A model generated the notes under the pieces. That model made no database searches and was not told the origin of the DNA. It was given only the letters and a program-made list of their open reading frames with translations. The translations under genes and the position numbers were made by a program. Positions 26,137 to 34,688 of a stretch of DNA of 64,000 nucleotides are shown here, in pieces. The stretch spans positions 310,001-374,000 of the forward strand of contig NZ_LNRZ01000002.1 of the NCBI RefSeq assembly GCF_001468265.1. Direction: 5' to 3'. The stretch comes from Sphingopyxis sp. H050 (lineage in GTDB: Bacteria; Pseudomonadota; Alphaproteobacteria; Sphingomonadales; Sphingomonadaceae). Positions within the stretch are counted from its first letter, which is position 1. Every line of letters starts with the position of its first letter.

Positions 26137-27036
26137 ATGGCCAGCCCCGCTCCCCTGATCGCGCCGCGCGACGGCATCGGCGCTGCGCTGCAGAAGCTGC
26201 TCGGCGATGACCTGATCGAGCATGTGTTCGCCGTCGGCGAGGACAGCATCACCGTGCGCCGCGAGGCGGTTGCGGGGGTGATGATCGCACTCCGCGACAA
26301 TCTCGACTATCAGCAACTCGTCGAAATCGCCGGGGTCGACTATCCCGAACGCGCGGAGCGCTTCGAGGTCGTCTATCATCTGCTCAGCGTCACGAAGAAC
26401 CACCGCCTGCGTGTTCGCGTCAGCACCGACGAAGCGACGCCGGTGCCCAGCATCGTACCCGTTTGGCCCGTCGCGGGCTGGCTCGAGCGCGAGGTGTTCG
26501 ACATGTACGGCGTGCTGTTCGCGGGCAATCCCGACCTCCGCCGGATCTTGACCGATTACGGTTTCCAGGGGCATCCGCAGCGCAAGGATTTCCCGCTGAC
26601 CGGCTATACCGAACTGCGTTACAGCGAAGAGGACAAGCGCGTTGTTTATGAGCCGGTGAAGCTGGCGCAGGACTTCCGCAACTTCGACTTCCTCTCGCCT
26701 TGGGAAGGCGCCGACTATGTGTTGCCGGGCGACGAGAAGGCCGGCGGCACCGGCGAAGCGCCGGGCAAGGGCGCGCCGACGCCGCTGACCGCGGCAGAGG
26801 TCAAGAAGGCCGATGAGGCCGCCAAGGCCCCGCCGCCGCCGACGCCGAAGACCACCGAAAAGCCCGAGCAGACCGGCGCGGGCGCGAAGGCGAACATCAA
26901 GGCCGCCAAGACCAGCCGCGATGGCGCCAAGGCGACCACAGCCGCCAAGGCCAAGACGCCGGCGACCAAAAAGGCAGAAAAAGCGCCCGCGAAAGCCCGC
27001 GCGCCGCGCAAGCCCAAGACGGGAGGTGACGCATGA
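26137..27036 (+). CDS. nuoC: NADH-quinone oxidoreductase subunit C with a basic C-terminal tail
   Basis: A 299-aa peripheral subunit. Residues 1-197 are the 30-kDa domain, with the signature [22 protein letters not shown] and [23 protein letters not shown]. After [15 protein letters not shown] comes a 100-residue Ala/Lys/Pro/Thr-rich tail with many KA, AK and PAK steps, like a histone-H1-type linker. The bacterial core protein is normally about 200 aa, so the tail is an addition. I start at ATG 26137; the longer frame upstream runs through the palindrome. The stop overlaps the nuoD ATG. Confidence 0.95.
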   Translation: MASPAPLIAPRDGIGAALQKLLGDDLIEHVFAVGEDSITVRREAVAGVMIALRDNLDYQQLVEIAGVDYPERAERFEVVYHLLSVTKNHRLRVRVSTDEATPVPSIVPVWPVAGWLEREVFDMYGVLFAGNPDLRRILTDYGFQGHPQRKDFPLTGYTELRYSEEDKRVVYEPVKLAQDFRNFDFLSPWEGADYVLPGDEKAGGTGEAPGKGAPTPLTAAEVKKADEAAKAPPPPTPKTTEKPEQTGAGAKANIKAAKTSRDGAKATTAAKAKTPATKKAEKAPAKARAPRKPKTGGDA

Positions 27037-28289
27037 CCGACTCTCCTCAGGTCAAGCACCACGGCAGCGACATGTTCGAAGGCTATCCGGTCGACACCGC
27101 GGACACCGCGGGCGATCAGGCGGTCACCAACTACACGATCAACTTCGGCCCGCAGCACCCCGCGGCGCACGGCGTGCTGCGCATGGTGATGGAACTCGAC
27201 GGCGAGATCATCGAGCGCGTCGATCCGCACGTCGGGCTGCTCCACCGCGGCACCGAAAAGCTGATCGAGTACAAGACCTATCTGCAGGCGCTGCCCTATT
27301 TCGACCGGCTCGACTATTGCTCGCCGCTGGGCATGGAGCACAGCTATGTGCTCGCGATCGAGAAATTGCTCGATCTCGAGGTGCCAGACCGCGCGCAGTA
27401 TCTGCGCACGATGTTCGCCGAGCTGACGCGCATCTGCAACCACATGCTCAACATCGGGTCGCACGTCATGGACGTCGGTGCGATGACGCCGAACCTCTGG
27501 ATCTTCGAGCTGCGCGAGGATTGCCTCAACTTCTTCGAACGCGCCTCGGGCGCGCGGATGCACTCGGCCTATTTCCGTCCGGGCGGCGTCCATCAGGACG
27601 TCCCCGAAAAGCTGCTCTACGACATCGGGCAGTGGTGCGAGACGCGCCTGCCGAAGCTGTTCGGCGACGCGATGAGCCTGGTCATCGACAACCGCATCTT
27701 CAAGCAGCGCAACGTCGACATCGCGACGGTGGGCAAGGAAGACGCGCTGGCGTGGGGCTTCTCGGGCCCGATGATCCGCGGCAGCGGCATTCCGTGGGAT
27801 CTGCGCAAAGCGCAGCCCTATGACGCCTATGCCAAGATGGACTTCGACATTCCCGTCGGCACGCGCGGCGACTGCTACGACCGCTTCATGGTCCGCGTGC
27901 AGGAAGTCTATCAGTCGCAGCGCATCATCCTGCAGTGCATCAATGCGATGCCGACGGGGCCGATCGCGAGCCTCGATCGCAAGGTCGTGCCGCCGAAGCG
28001 CGGCGAGATGAAGCAGTCGATGGAATCGCTGATCCATCACTTCAAGCTCTATACCGAGGGCTTCCACGTCCCCGCAGGCGAAGTCTATGTGGCGACCGAG
28101 AGCCCCAAGGGCGAATTCGGCGTCTATCTGGTCAGCGACGGCACCAACAAGCCGTACCGCTGCAAGATCCGCCCGACGGCGTTCAGCCACCTCCAGGCGA
28201 TGGATTTCATGTGCAAGGGGCACATGCTCGCCGACACTACCGCAATCATCGGCGCCATCGACGTCGTGTTTGGGGAGTGCGACCGGTGA
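27033..28289 (+). CDS. nuoD: NADH-quinone oxidoreductase subunit D
   Basis: A 418-aa 49-kDa-type peripheral subunit forming the quinone pocket with NuoB. Conserved segments are [22 protein letters not shown] with the quinone-site His, [47 protein letters not shown] and the end [18 protein letters not shown]. It is translationally coupled to nuoC (ATGA, 27033-27036). A 129-bp gap with a palindrome separates it from nuoE, where most operons have a tight junction. Confidence 0.97.
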   Translation: MTDSPQVKHHGSDMFEGYPVDTADTAGDQAVTNYTINFGPQHPAAHGVLRMVMELDGEIIERVDPHVGLLHRGTEKLIEYKTYLQALPYFDRLDYCSPLGMEHSYVLAIEKLLDLEVPDRAQYLRTMFAELTRICNHMLNIGSHVMDVGAMTPNLWIFELREDCLNFFERASGARMHSAYFRPGGVHQDVPEKLLYDIGQWCETRLPKLFGDAMSLVIDNRIFKQRNVDIATVGKEDALAWGFSGPMIRGSGIPWDLRKAQPYDAYAKMDFDIPVGTRGDCYDRFMVRVQEVYQSQRIILQCINAMPTGPIASLDRKVVPPKRGEMKQSMESLIHHFKLYTEGFHVPAGEVYVATESPKGEFGVYLVSDGTNKPYRCKIRPTAFSHLQAMDFMCKGHMLADTTAIIGAIDVVFGECDR

Positions 28290-28306
28290 TGACTTTCTAT
28301 TTCAAC

Positions 28307-28409
28307 CGTCATGCTGAACTTGTTTCAGCATCCATGGCCTGCGCTCTCCTTTTGCGCGGCGCTTATGGGAAGGGCGGACCATGGACCCTGAAACAAGTTC
28401 AGGGTGACG
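28307..28409. repeat. Palindromic intergenic element between nuoD and nuoE
   Basis: Outer arms (28307-28337 and 28379-28409) pair over 31 bp with four mismatches. Each arm is itself a small hairpin: TGCTGAA...TTTCAGCA on the left and CCCTGAA...TTCAGGG on the right. The mismatches between arms come in pairs that keep pairing inside each arm. A close relative lies at 60138-60240. Confidence 0.85.
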
Positions 28410-28418
28410 AGGTTATAA

Positions 28419-29087
28419 ATGGCTGACGCACCCCAAATCCCCGATGAAGCCGAGGTCCGCGCGCGCTGGGGCGCGTTTGCCTGGACCGCCGAAAATGCCG
28501 AGAAGGCGAAGGCCGTCATCGCGCGCTATCCCGCGGGTCGCCAGCGCTCGGCGGTGATGCCGCTGCTCGATCTCGCCCAGCGCCAGGTCGGGGCCGAGAC
28601 CGAGACGCAGGGCTGGCTGCCCGTGCCGGTGATCGAATATGTCGCGGCTGAGCTCGATATGCCGTTCATGCGCGCCTATGAGGTCGCGTCCTTCTATACG
28701 ATGTACAATCTGGCGCCGGTCGGCCGCTATCATGTGCAGGTGTGCGGCACGACGCCCTGCCTGCTGCGCGGGTCGGACGATGTCATGGCCGCGTGCAAGA
28801 ACCGCGGGATGACCAAAGGCAAGACCACTCCCGACGGCCTGTTCACCCTGACCGAGGTCGAGTGCATGGGCACCTGCACCAACGCGCCGATGGTCCAGAT
28901 CAACGACGATAATTACGAGGACCTCGACTATGACGCGATGGTCCGCATCCTCGACGATCTCGCCGCGGGCAAGCAGCCGAAGACCGGTCCCCAGAATCCG
29001 AAGCGTCACACGAGCGAGCCCGAGGGCGGCCCGACGACGCTGAAGGAAATGGTCAAGGCCAACCATGATTATCGGAAGGAATGGTGA
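28419..29087 (+). CDS. nuoE: NADH-quinone oxidoreductase subunit E (cluster N1a)
   Basis: A 222-aa 24-kDa-type subunit of the NADH dehydrogenase arm. The thioredoxin-like 2Fe-2S domain has the ligand pairs CGTTPCLLRGSDDV and VECMGTCTNAPMVQIND. The N-terminal helical part contains RQRSAVMPLLDLAQRQ and VAAELDMPFMRAYEVASFYTMYNL. The C-terminus GGPTTLKEMVKANHDYRKEW is conserved in alphaproteobacteria. The TGA stop overlaps the ATG of a 33-codon ORF rather than leading directly to nuoF. Confidence 0.96.
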   Translation: MADAPQIPDEAEVRARWGAFAWTAENAEKAKAVIARYPAGRQRSAVMPLLDLAQRQVGAETETQGWLPVPVIEYVAAELDMPFMRAYEVASFYTMYNLAPVGRYHVQVCGTTPCLLRGSDDVMAACKNRGMTKGKTTPDGLFTLTEVECMGTCTNAPMVQINDDNYEDLDYDAMVRILDDLAAGKQPKTGPQNPKRHTSEPEGGPTTLKEMVKANHDYRKEW

Positions 29088-29188
29088 TGGCGGTCTGGAT
29101 CGCATTGGGCGCCGCCTTCATGGGGCTCGCCGTCGTGTTTTTTGCTACATATGCCGCGCGTCAGGGTGGCAAAGGGAAGGGTGAGTAA
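29087..29188 (+). CDS. 33-aa single-helix membrane protein between nuoE and nuoF
   Basis: ATG 29087 overlaps the nuoE stop (TGATG) and the frame ends TAA 29186-29188, two bases before the nuoF ATG. The product is one hydrophobic helix (residues 3-22, within [19 protein letters not shown]) followed by a short basic tail [10 protein letters not shown]. It fits the nuoE-nuoF junction exactly, which argues for a real coupled gene. No family recognised. It could be a one-helix accessory subunit or assembly factor of complex I. Confidence 0.6.
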   Translation: MAVWIALGAAFMGLAVVFFATYAARQGGKGKGE

Positions 29189-29190
29189 CC

Positions 29191-30480
29191 ATGCTCGCCG
29201 ACAAGGATCGCATCTTCACCAATCTCTACGGCTTCCAGCCGTGGAACCTCAAATCCGCGCAGGCGCGGGGCGATTGGGACAACACCAAGGACCTGATGAA
29301 GCGCGGCCAGGACGCGATCATCGAGGAGATCAAGGCGTCGGGCCTGCGCGGCCGCGGGGGCGCGGGTTTCCCGACCGGCCTCAAATGGTCGTTCATGCCC
29401 AAGGAACCGCGCGCCGACCGCCCGAGCTTCCTCGTCATCAACGCCGACGAATCGGAGCCGGGTTCGTGCAAGGACCGCGAAATCATCCGCCACGATCCGC
29501 ACAAGCTGATCGAAGGCGCGCTGATCGCTGGCTATGCGATGCGCGCGCGCGCTGCCTATATCTATATCCGCGGCGAATTCATCCGCGAGGCCGAAACGCT
29601 CTTCGCCGCGGTGCAGGAGGCGTATGACGCCGGCCTGCTCGGCAAGAATGCGGCCAAGTCGGGCTATGATTTCGACGTCTTCGTCCACCGCGGCGCCGGC
29701 GCATATATCTGCGGCGAAGAAACCGCGATGATCGAAAGCCTCGAGGGCAAGAAGGGCCAGCCGCGCCTGAAACCGCCGTTCCCGGCGGGTGCGGGCCTCT
29801 ACGGCTGCCCGACGACGGTCAACAATGTCGAAAGCATTGCGGTCGTCCCGACGATCCTGCGCCGCGGCGCGACCTGGTTTGCGTCCTTCGGGCGCGAGAA
29901 CAACAAGGGCACCAAGCTCTTCCAGATCTCGGGCCATGTCGAGCGCCCGTGCGTCGTCGAGGAAGAGATGGGCATTCCCTTCCGCGACCTGATCGACAAG
30001 CATTGCGGCGGCATCCGCGGCGGCTGGGACAATCTGCTTGCGGTGATCCCTGGCGGTTCGTCGGTGCCGCTCGTTCCCGCGGCGGAGATCATGGACGCGC
30101 CGATGGACTTCGACGGGCTGAAGGCCGTCGGATCGGGCCTCGGCACCGCGGCCGCGATCGTGATGGACAAGTCGACCGACGTCGTTCAGGCGATCAGCCG
30201 CATCAGCTATTTCTACAAGCATGAAAGCTGCGGCCAGTGCACGCCCTGCCGCGAAGGCACCGGCTGGATGTGGCGCGTGATGGAACGCCTGCGCACCGGC
30301 GACGCCGACATCAGCGAGATCGACACCCTGTACGACGTGACCAAGCAGGTCGAAGGCCACACCATCTGCGCGCTCGGCGACGCCGCCGCATGGCCGATCC
30401 AGGGCCTGATCAAGCATTTCCGCCCCGAAATCGAACGTCGCATTCGCGAGAATGGCGGCGCGCTGGAGGCGGCGGAGTGA
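29191..30480 (+). CDS. nuoF: NADH-quinone oxidoreductase subunit F (FMN, NADH site)
   Basis: A 429-aa 51-kDa-type subunit that binds NADH, FMN and cluster N3. The FMN/NADH loop [16 protein letters not shown] is near residue 50. [15 protein letters not shown] and [28 protein letters not shown] follow, and the 4Fe-4S ligands are in [17 protein letters not shown] with the distal Cys in [19 protein letters not shown] 29191 is preceded by AAGGGAAGGGTGAG, which overlaps the end of the 33-aa ORF. Full length, no anomalies. Confidence 0.97.
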   Translation: MLADKDRIFTNLYGFQPWNLKSAQARGDWDNTKDLMKRGQDAIIEEIKASGLRGRGGAGFPTGLKWSFMPKEPRADRPSFLVINADESEPGSCKDREIIRHDPHKLIEGALIAGYAMRARAAYIYIRGEFIREAETLFAAVQEAYDAGLLGKNAAKSGYDFDVFVHRGAGAYICGEETAMIESLEGKKGQPRLKPPFPAGAGLYGCPTTVNNVESIAVVPTILRRGATWFASFGRENNKGTKLFQISGHVERPCVVEEEMGIPFRDLIDKHCGGIRGGWDNLLAVIPGGSSVPLVPAAEIMDAPMDFDGLKAVGSGLGTAAAIVMDKSTDVVQAISRISYFYKHESCGQCTPCREGTGWMWRVMERLRTGDADISEIDTLYDVTKQVEGHTICALGDAAAWPIQGLIKHFRPEIERRIRENGGALEAAE

Positions 30481-30532
30481 CGGACATCGCCGCTCATATA
30501 TCGCGACCGGTTGTCAAAGTGGGAGCTACGCA

Positions 30533-31195
30533 ATGATCACGCTTGCACTCGCTCTTCTTGCCGCCGCACAGGCGCCTGAAGCACCGCCACAGGTCGACAA
30601 CACGCCAACCCCTTGGCCCGAACGCGATCGAGGTTTCGGCCCCGGCATTGATCGCGTCGAAGCTTCCGATTCCGAGGCCCGTCAGACTTTGGCGCGGTAC
30701 GCCGTGTGCGTTGCCGCCAAGAGTCCCGACAAGGTCGCTGACCTGCTCACTCAGGATTTCCGCGAGACCTCTTATGGCAACGGCCTGCGGAATCTTGTCC
30801 GCGCCAACGAAGGCTGCGCGCGCCAGGTCGGTTCACGCGGCGAGCGGCTCAAGGGGCAGAATTTGCCCTTCGCTGCCGCGCTCGCCGAAGCGATGATGGC
30901 GCGCGAAGCGGCGCCGCTGAAGATGCGCCTCGCCAAGGCCGCCACAGGCAAGGAAGCGCCGACGTTTGCGCCGTCGGACAAGGTTGCGATGTGCGTCGCG
31001 CGCTCGACGCCCGACGAGGTGGCAGCACTGTTCGCGACCCAAGTCGGATCGGACAACGAGGAGCAGGCTGCGGCGAAATTGCTGCCCGTCGTCAAGCTCT
31101 GTGCGCAGGACCTGAAGCTCGAAACGAGCGTTGCAGGCCTCCGCTCGATTGTCGCCACCGCAAGTTTCCGCCTGCTAGCGGTCCAGGAAAGCTGA
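30533..31195 (+). CDS. Exported hypothetical protein (220 aa) between nuoF and nuoG
   Basis: Unknown protein. Its N-terminus MITLALALLAAAQAPEAPPQ looks like a short signal peptide cleaved after AQA. The mature part is helical, with a repeated pattern of Cys and a negatively charged turn: YAVCVAAKSPDKVADLLTQDF, NEGCARQV, KVAMCVARSTPDEVAALFATQ and VVKLCAQDL. The two CVA-x-S-PD-x-VA-x-L units suggest an internal duplication of about 110 aa with paired Cys that could form disulfides. I start at ATG 30533. It ends one base before the nuoG ATG, so it is inside the nuo transcript. A periplasmic role linked to complex I is only inference. Confidence 0.75.
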   Translation: MITLALALLAAAQAPEAPPQVDNTPTPWPERDRGFGPGIDRVEASDSEARQTLARYAVCVAAKSPDKVADLLTQDFRETSYGNGLRNLVRANEGCARQVGSRGERLKGQNLPFAAALAEAMMAREAAPLKMRLAKAATGKEAPTFAPSDKVAMCVARSTPDEVAALFATQVGSDNEEQAAAKLLPVVKLCAQDLKLETSVAGLRSIVATASFRLLAVQES

Positions 31196-31196
31196 T

Positions 31197-33233
31197 ATGC
31201 CTAAAGTAACCGTAGATGGCGTAGAACTCGACGTTCCGCAGGGCGCGACCGTTCTGCAGGCGTGCGAGCTGGCGGGGAAGGAAATCCCGCGCTTCTGTTA
31301 CCACGAACGCCTGTCGATCGCCGGCAATTGCCGCATGTGTCTTGTCGAGGTCGCGCCCGGGCCGCCGAAGCCGCAGGCGTCGTGCGCGCTGCCGACCGCC
31401 GAGGGCCAGATCATCAAGACCGACAGCCCGATGGTGAAGAAGGCGCGCGAAGGGGTGATGGAGTTCCTGCTCATCAACCACCCGCTCGACTGCCCGATCT
31501 GCGACCAGGGCGGCGAATGCGACTTGCAGGACCAGAGCATCGCCTATGGTCGCGGCGCGACGCGCTACGACGAGAACAAGCGCGCGGTCACCGAGAAATA
31601 TATGGGCCCCATCGTCAAGACGGTGATGACCCGCTGCATCCAGTGCACGCGCTGCGTCCGCTTCGCGGAGGAAGTCGCGGGCGTCGAAGATATCGGCGCG
31701 ATCTATCGCGGCGAGAATATGCAGATCACCTCCTATCTCGAACATGCGGTTGCGAGCGAGCTGTCGGGCAATATCGTCGACCTGTGCCCGGTCGGCGCGC
31801 TGACCAGCAAGCCCTATGCGTTCGAAGCGCGGCCATGGGAGCTGACCAAGACGCTGGGCATCGACATGATGGACGCGGTCGGCACCAACGTCCGCATCGA
31901 CAGCCGCGGCCGTCAGGTGCTGCGCGTGCTGCCGCGCGTCAACGACGATGTGAACGAGGAATGGGCGAGCGACAAGACGCGCCATCATGTCGACGGCCTG
32001 ATCCGTCGCCGCCTCGACCGTCCTTATGTGCGCAAGGGCGGCCAGCTGGTCGAAGCCACATGGAGCGAAGCGTTCGACGCGATCAAGGCCGCGAAGGCGG
32101 GCAAGTCGGTCGCCGCGATCGCGGGCGACCTCGTCGATTGCGAAACGATGTTCGCCGCGAAGGCGCTGGTGAACGCGCTCGGCTCGGACCTGCTCGAAGG
32201 ACGTCAGACCGGCCTCGACTATGATGTGTCCAGCCTGTCGGCGGTCAATTTCAACACCACCATCGCCGAGGCCGAGAACGCCGACGTGATTCTGCTGATC
32301 GGCACGAACCTGCGCTGGGAAGCGCCGCTGATCAACACGCGCATCCGCAAGGCGGCGTGGAAGAAGGGCGCCAAGGTTTTCGCCATCGGGCCCGAGAAGG
32401 ATCAGACCTACAAGGTGAGCTGGCTCGGCGACGATGCGTCGCTGGTCGCGAAGCTGCCCGCGGCGGCGCTCGATGCGCTGAAGGGCGCCGAACGCCCGCT
32501 CATCATCCTCGGCGGCGGCGGACTTGCCGTTCCCGGCGTGCACGGCGCGGCGCTCGCGCTCGCCAAGGCGGTGAATGCCGTGAAGGACGCCACTTCGACA
32601 GGCTCAGGACAGGGCTGGAACGGCTTCAGCGTCGTCCACATGGCGGCGAGCCGCATGGGCGGGCTGATGCTCGGCTATGCGCAGCCGGGCGGCATCAAGG
32701 ATATCGTTGCGGCCAAGCCCAAGCTCGCTTTCTTCCTCGGCGCCGACGAGGTCGATTTCACCGCCTTCGACAAGACGCTGAAAGTCTATGTCGGCCATCA
32801 TGGCGACAAGGGCGCGCACGCGGCCGATGTCATCCTGCCCGCCGCGGCGTGGACCGAAAAGGACTTCACGACGGTCAACACCGAGGGCCGCGTCCAGCGC
32901 AGCGAAAAAGCGGTGTTCGCGCCCGGCGACGCGCGCGAGGACTGGAGCATTTTCCGCGCGCTCGCCGATGCGCTCGGCGTATCGGTCGGATTCGACAGCT
33001 TCGACCAGTGCCGCGCAGAGATGATCGCGGCGGTGCCCGCGCTCGGCAGCGAAGGCCTGGCCGGCTACGGCTGGTCGGCGCCCAAGCTCGACGCCAAGCC
33101 GGCGAAGGGGCCGATCCCGTCGCCGATCAAGGATTTCTATCTCACCAACGCCATCTGCCGCGCGTCGCCGACGATGCAGCGCTGCTCGGAAGAGCTGATC
33201 CATGGCGCACACTTTGCGGAGGCCGCGGAATGA
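31197..33233 (+). CDS. nuoG: NADH-quinone oxidoreductase subunit G
   Basis: A 678-aa 75-kDa-type subunit with the electron chain clusters. Ligand sets are FCYHERLSIAGNCRMCLVEV with the distal Cys in ASCALP (N1b), HPLDCPICDQGGECDLQDQS (N5) and RCIQCTRCVRF with the distal Cys in VDLCPVGAL (N4). A molybdopterin-oxidoreductase-like domain follows without Mo ligands. The extra N7 cluster motif is absent, as usual in this lineage. Around residues 466-473 the sequence TSTGSGQG is encoded by an interspersed repeat. Its 3' end is part of a 17-bp direct repeat. The TGA overlaps the ATG of the 93-aa ORF. Confidence 0.97.
   Translation: MPKVTVDGVELDVPQGATVLQACELAGKEIPRFCYHERLSIAGNCRMCLVEVAPGPPKPQASCALPTAEGQIIKTDSPMVKKAREGVMEFLLINHPLDCPICDQGGECDLQDQSIAYGRGATRYDENKRAVTEKYMGPIVKTVMTRCIQCTRCVRFAEEVAGVEDIGAIYRGENMQITSYLEHAVASELSGNIVDLCPVGALTSKPYAFEARPWELTKTLGIDMMDAVGTNVRIDSRGRQVLRVLPRVNDDVNEEWASDKTRHHVDGLIRRRLDRPYVRKGGQLVEATWSEAFDAIKAAKAGKSVAAIAGDLVDCETMFAAKALVNALGSDLLEGRQTGLDYDVSSLSAVNFNTTIAEAENADVILLIGTNLRWEAPLINTRIRKAAWKKGAKVFAIGPEKDQTYKVSWLGDDASLVAKLPAAALDALKGAERPLIILGGGGLAVPGVHGAALALAKAVNAVKDATSTGSGQGWNGFSVVHMAASRMGGLMLGYAQPGGIKDIVAAKPKLAFFLGADEVDFTAFDKTLKVYVGHHGDKGAHAADVILPAAAWTEKDFTTVNTEGRVQRSEKAVFAPGDAREDWSIFRALADALGVSVGFDSFDQCRAEMIAAVPALGSEGLAGYGWSAPKLDAKPAKGPIPSPIKDFYLTNAICRASPTMQRCSEELIHGAHFAEAAE
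32593..32614. repeat. Interspersed repeat fragment inside the nuoG coding sequence
   Basis: CTTCGACAGGCTCAGGACAG within nuoG matches, with three changes over about 22 bp, the reverse complement of 60420-60441 in an intergenic repeat cluster. It reads in frame as a small Ser/Thr/Gly-rich insertion. Confidence 0.55.
33217..33233 (+). repeat. 17-bp direct repeat, copy 1 (end of nuoG / start of 93-aa ORF)
   Basis: CGGAGGCCGCGGAATGA here contains the last codons and stop of nuoG plus the ATG of the next ORF. The identical 17-mer occurs at 33495-33511, where it contains the end of the 93-aa ORF and the ATG of the 46-aa ORF. Confidence 0.85.
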
Positions 33234-33511
33234 GCGCGTATCTCCCCGAATGGGTGCAGCGTAGTCCGCGTTACTTCTACGCGGCGGCGGTATTCCTGTT
33301 TTTCGCCTACTTCGCGATCGGCGTTTACGAGATCAGGAATCTCACCATGACCTATGGTCAGAATGAAGCGGTGCAGCTTGCCATGCTTCGCGTTCTGCTC
33401 GATGCACTGCGTGAGGCGATCTACGCGGTGGGCACGGGCGTCCTAGTCCATATTGCGTTGGCAATTTGGGCGAGCAAACAGCAATCGAAGATTTCGGAGG
33501 CCGCGGAATGA
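33230..33511 (+). CDS. 93-aa two-helix membrane protein between nuoG and nuoH
   Basis: Unknown inner-membrane protein. TM1 is about residues 15-36 (YFYAAAVFLFFAYFAIGVYE) and TM2 about 63-82 (AIYAVGTGVLVHIALAIWAS), joined by a helical linker with REAIYAV. It ends KISEAAE, copying the nuoG end FAEAAE. The ATG overlaps the nuoG stop and its TGA overlaps the 46-aa ORF ATG, so it is fully embedded in the operon. The flanking 17-bp direct repeats suggest it was inserted or duplicated into an older nuoG/46-aa junction. No family recognised; a complex I accessory membrane protein is a guess. Confidence 0.7.
   Translation: MSAYLPEWVQRSPRYFYAAAVFLFFAYFAIGVYEIRNLTMTYGQNEAVQLAMLRVLLDALREAIYAVGTGVLVHIALAIWASKQQSKISEAAE
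33495..33511 (+). repeat. 17-bp direct repeat, copy 2 (end of 93-aa ORF / start of 46-aa ORF)
   Basis: Identical to 33217-33233. The two copies are 278 bp apart and bracket exactly the 93-codon gene. Confidence 0.85.
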
Positions 33512-33648
33512 TCCCGGTACATGCCATCGCCAGCGTGCTGCTGGCCGGGATGAGCTACGCCGTGTGGCGCGGCTTCAATCCGAAGAGCAAATCGGATAAG
33601 CCCGGCCCGCATAACGGCTGGCGCAATCAGGATGGGGCCGGGCGATGA
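33508..33648 (+). CDS. 46-aa single-helix membrane protein coupled to nuoH
   Basis: The ATG at 33508 overlaps the upstream stop and the TGA (33646-33648) overlaps the nuoH ATG at 33645. The product has one hydrophobic helix (about residues 2-19, [20 protein letters not shown]) followed by a polar, basic tail ending [14 protein letters not shown]. The tight coupling on both sides supports a real gene. The topology resembles that of one-helix supernumerary complex I subunits, but I see no recognisable family. Confidence 0.6.
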   Translation: MIPVHAIASVLLAGMSYAVWRGFNPKSKSDKPGPHNGWRNQDGAGR

Positions 33649-34688
33649 CCGAGACCTTCATCTCCTGGGGCATGGACCCGAATTGGGCGTGGGGCGTCGC
33701 GACGATCGCGGGCATCCTGCTCATCGCGCTGCCGCTGATGCTTAGCGTCGCGATGATCATCTATGCCGACCGCAAGATCTGGGCGGCGATCGCGCTGCGC
33801 CGCGGCCCGAACGTCGTCGGTCCCTTCGGCCTGCTCCAGAGCTTCGCCGACGGCCTGAAGGTGTTCCTGCAGGAAACGATCATCCCGAGCTCGGCCAATC
33901 GCGGCCTGTTCCTGATCGCGCCGATCATCACCTTCACCGTCGCGCTGATGGCGTGGGCGGTGATCCCGTTCAATTCGGGCGCGATCCTCGCCGACATCAA
34001 CGTCGGGCTGCTCTACATCCTCGCGATCTCGTCGCTCGGTGTGTACGGCGTGATCCTGTCGGGCTGGTCGTCGAACTCCAAATATCCCTTCTTCTCGGCC
34101 ATGCGCGCCTCGGCGCAGATGATCAGCTATGAAGTCTCCATCGGCTTCATCCTGATCGGCGTCGTGCTGTTCGCCGACAGCTTCAACATGAACGAGATCG
34201 TCAAGGCGCAGATCGGGCACGGCCTCGGTGTCGTGAACGCCTTCGGCTTCAACCTGCTGCTCTTCCCGCTCGCGGTGATGTTCCTGATCTCGTCGCTCGC
34301 CGAAACCGCGCGCGCGCCGTTCGACCTGACCGAGGCCGAAAGCGAACTCGTCGCGGGCTATCAGACCGAATATTCGTCGATGAGCTTCGCGCTCTTCTGG
34401 CTCGGCGAATATGCCAACGTGCTGCTGATGTGCGCGCTGAACGCGATCCTCTTCTGGGGCGGCTGGCTGCCCCCGGTCGACTGGGCGCCGCTCTATGCCG
34501 TCCCCGGCATCATCTGGCTGTTCGCGAAGATACTCTTCTTCTTCTTCGTCTTCAGCTGGGTGAAGGCGACCGTCCCGCGCTATCGCTATGACCAGCTGAT
34601 GCGGCTGGGCTGGAAGGTCTTCCTGCCGATCTCGCTCTTCTGGGTCTTCCTGATCTCCGGCTATCTGATGCTGACGAGGTATTCATGA
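33645..34688 (+). CDS. nuoH: NADH-quinone oxidoreductase subunit H
   Basis: A 347-aa membrane subunit that joins the peripheral arm to the membrane arm and forms the quinone tunnel entrance. Eight or more helices are visible. Signature segments are [31 protein letters not shown] near residue 35, the acidic loop [27 protein letters not shown] around 222-248, and the C-terminal [20 protein letters not shown]. It is coupled to the 46-aa ORF upstream and to nuoI downstream by ATGA overlaps. Confidence 0.97.
   Translation: MTETFISWGMDPNWAWGVATIAGILLIALPLMLSVAMIIYADRKIWAAIALRRGPNVVGPFGLLQSFADGLKVFLQETIIPSSANRGLFLIAPIITFTVALMAWAVIPFNSGAILADINVGLLYILAISSLGVYGVILSGWSSNSKYPFFSAMRASAQMISYEVSIGFILIGVVLFADSFNMNEIVKAQIGHGLGVVNAFGFNLLLFPLAVMFLISSLAETARAPFDLTEAESELVAGYQTEYSSMSFALFWLGEYANVLLMCALNAILFWGGWLPPVDWAPLYAVPGIIWLFAKILFFFFVFSWVKATVPRYRYDQLMRLGWKVFLPISLFWVFLISGYLMLTRYS

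Noticed and set aside
26715-28223. 502-codon frame antisense to nuoC/nuoD
   Set aside because: Shadow frame of highly conserved nuo genes with atypical His/Arg/Ala composition and no motif.
26054-28409. Palindromes considered as CRISPR repeats or attachment sites
   Set aside because: Only two inverted arms each, no regular direct spacing, no cas or integrase genes nearby.
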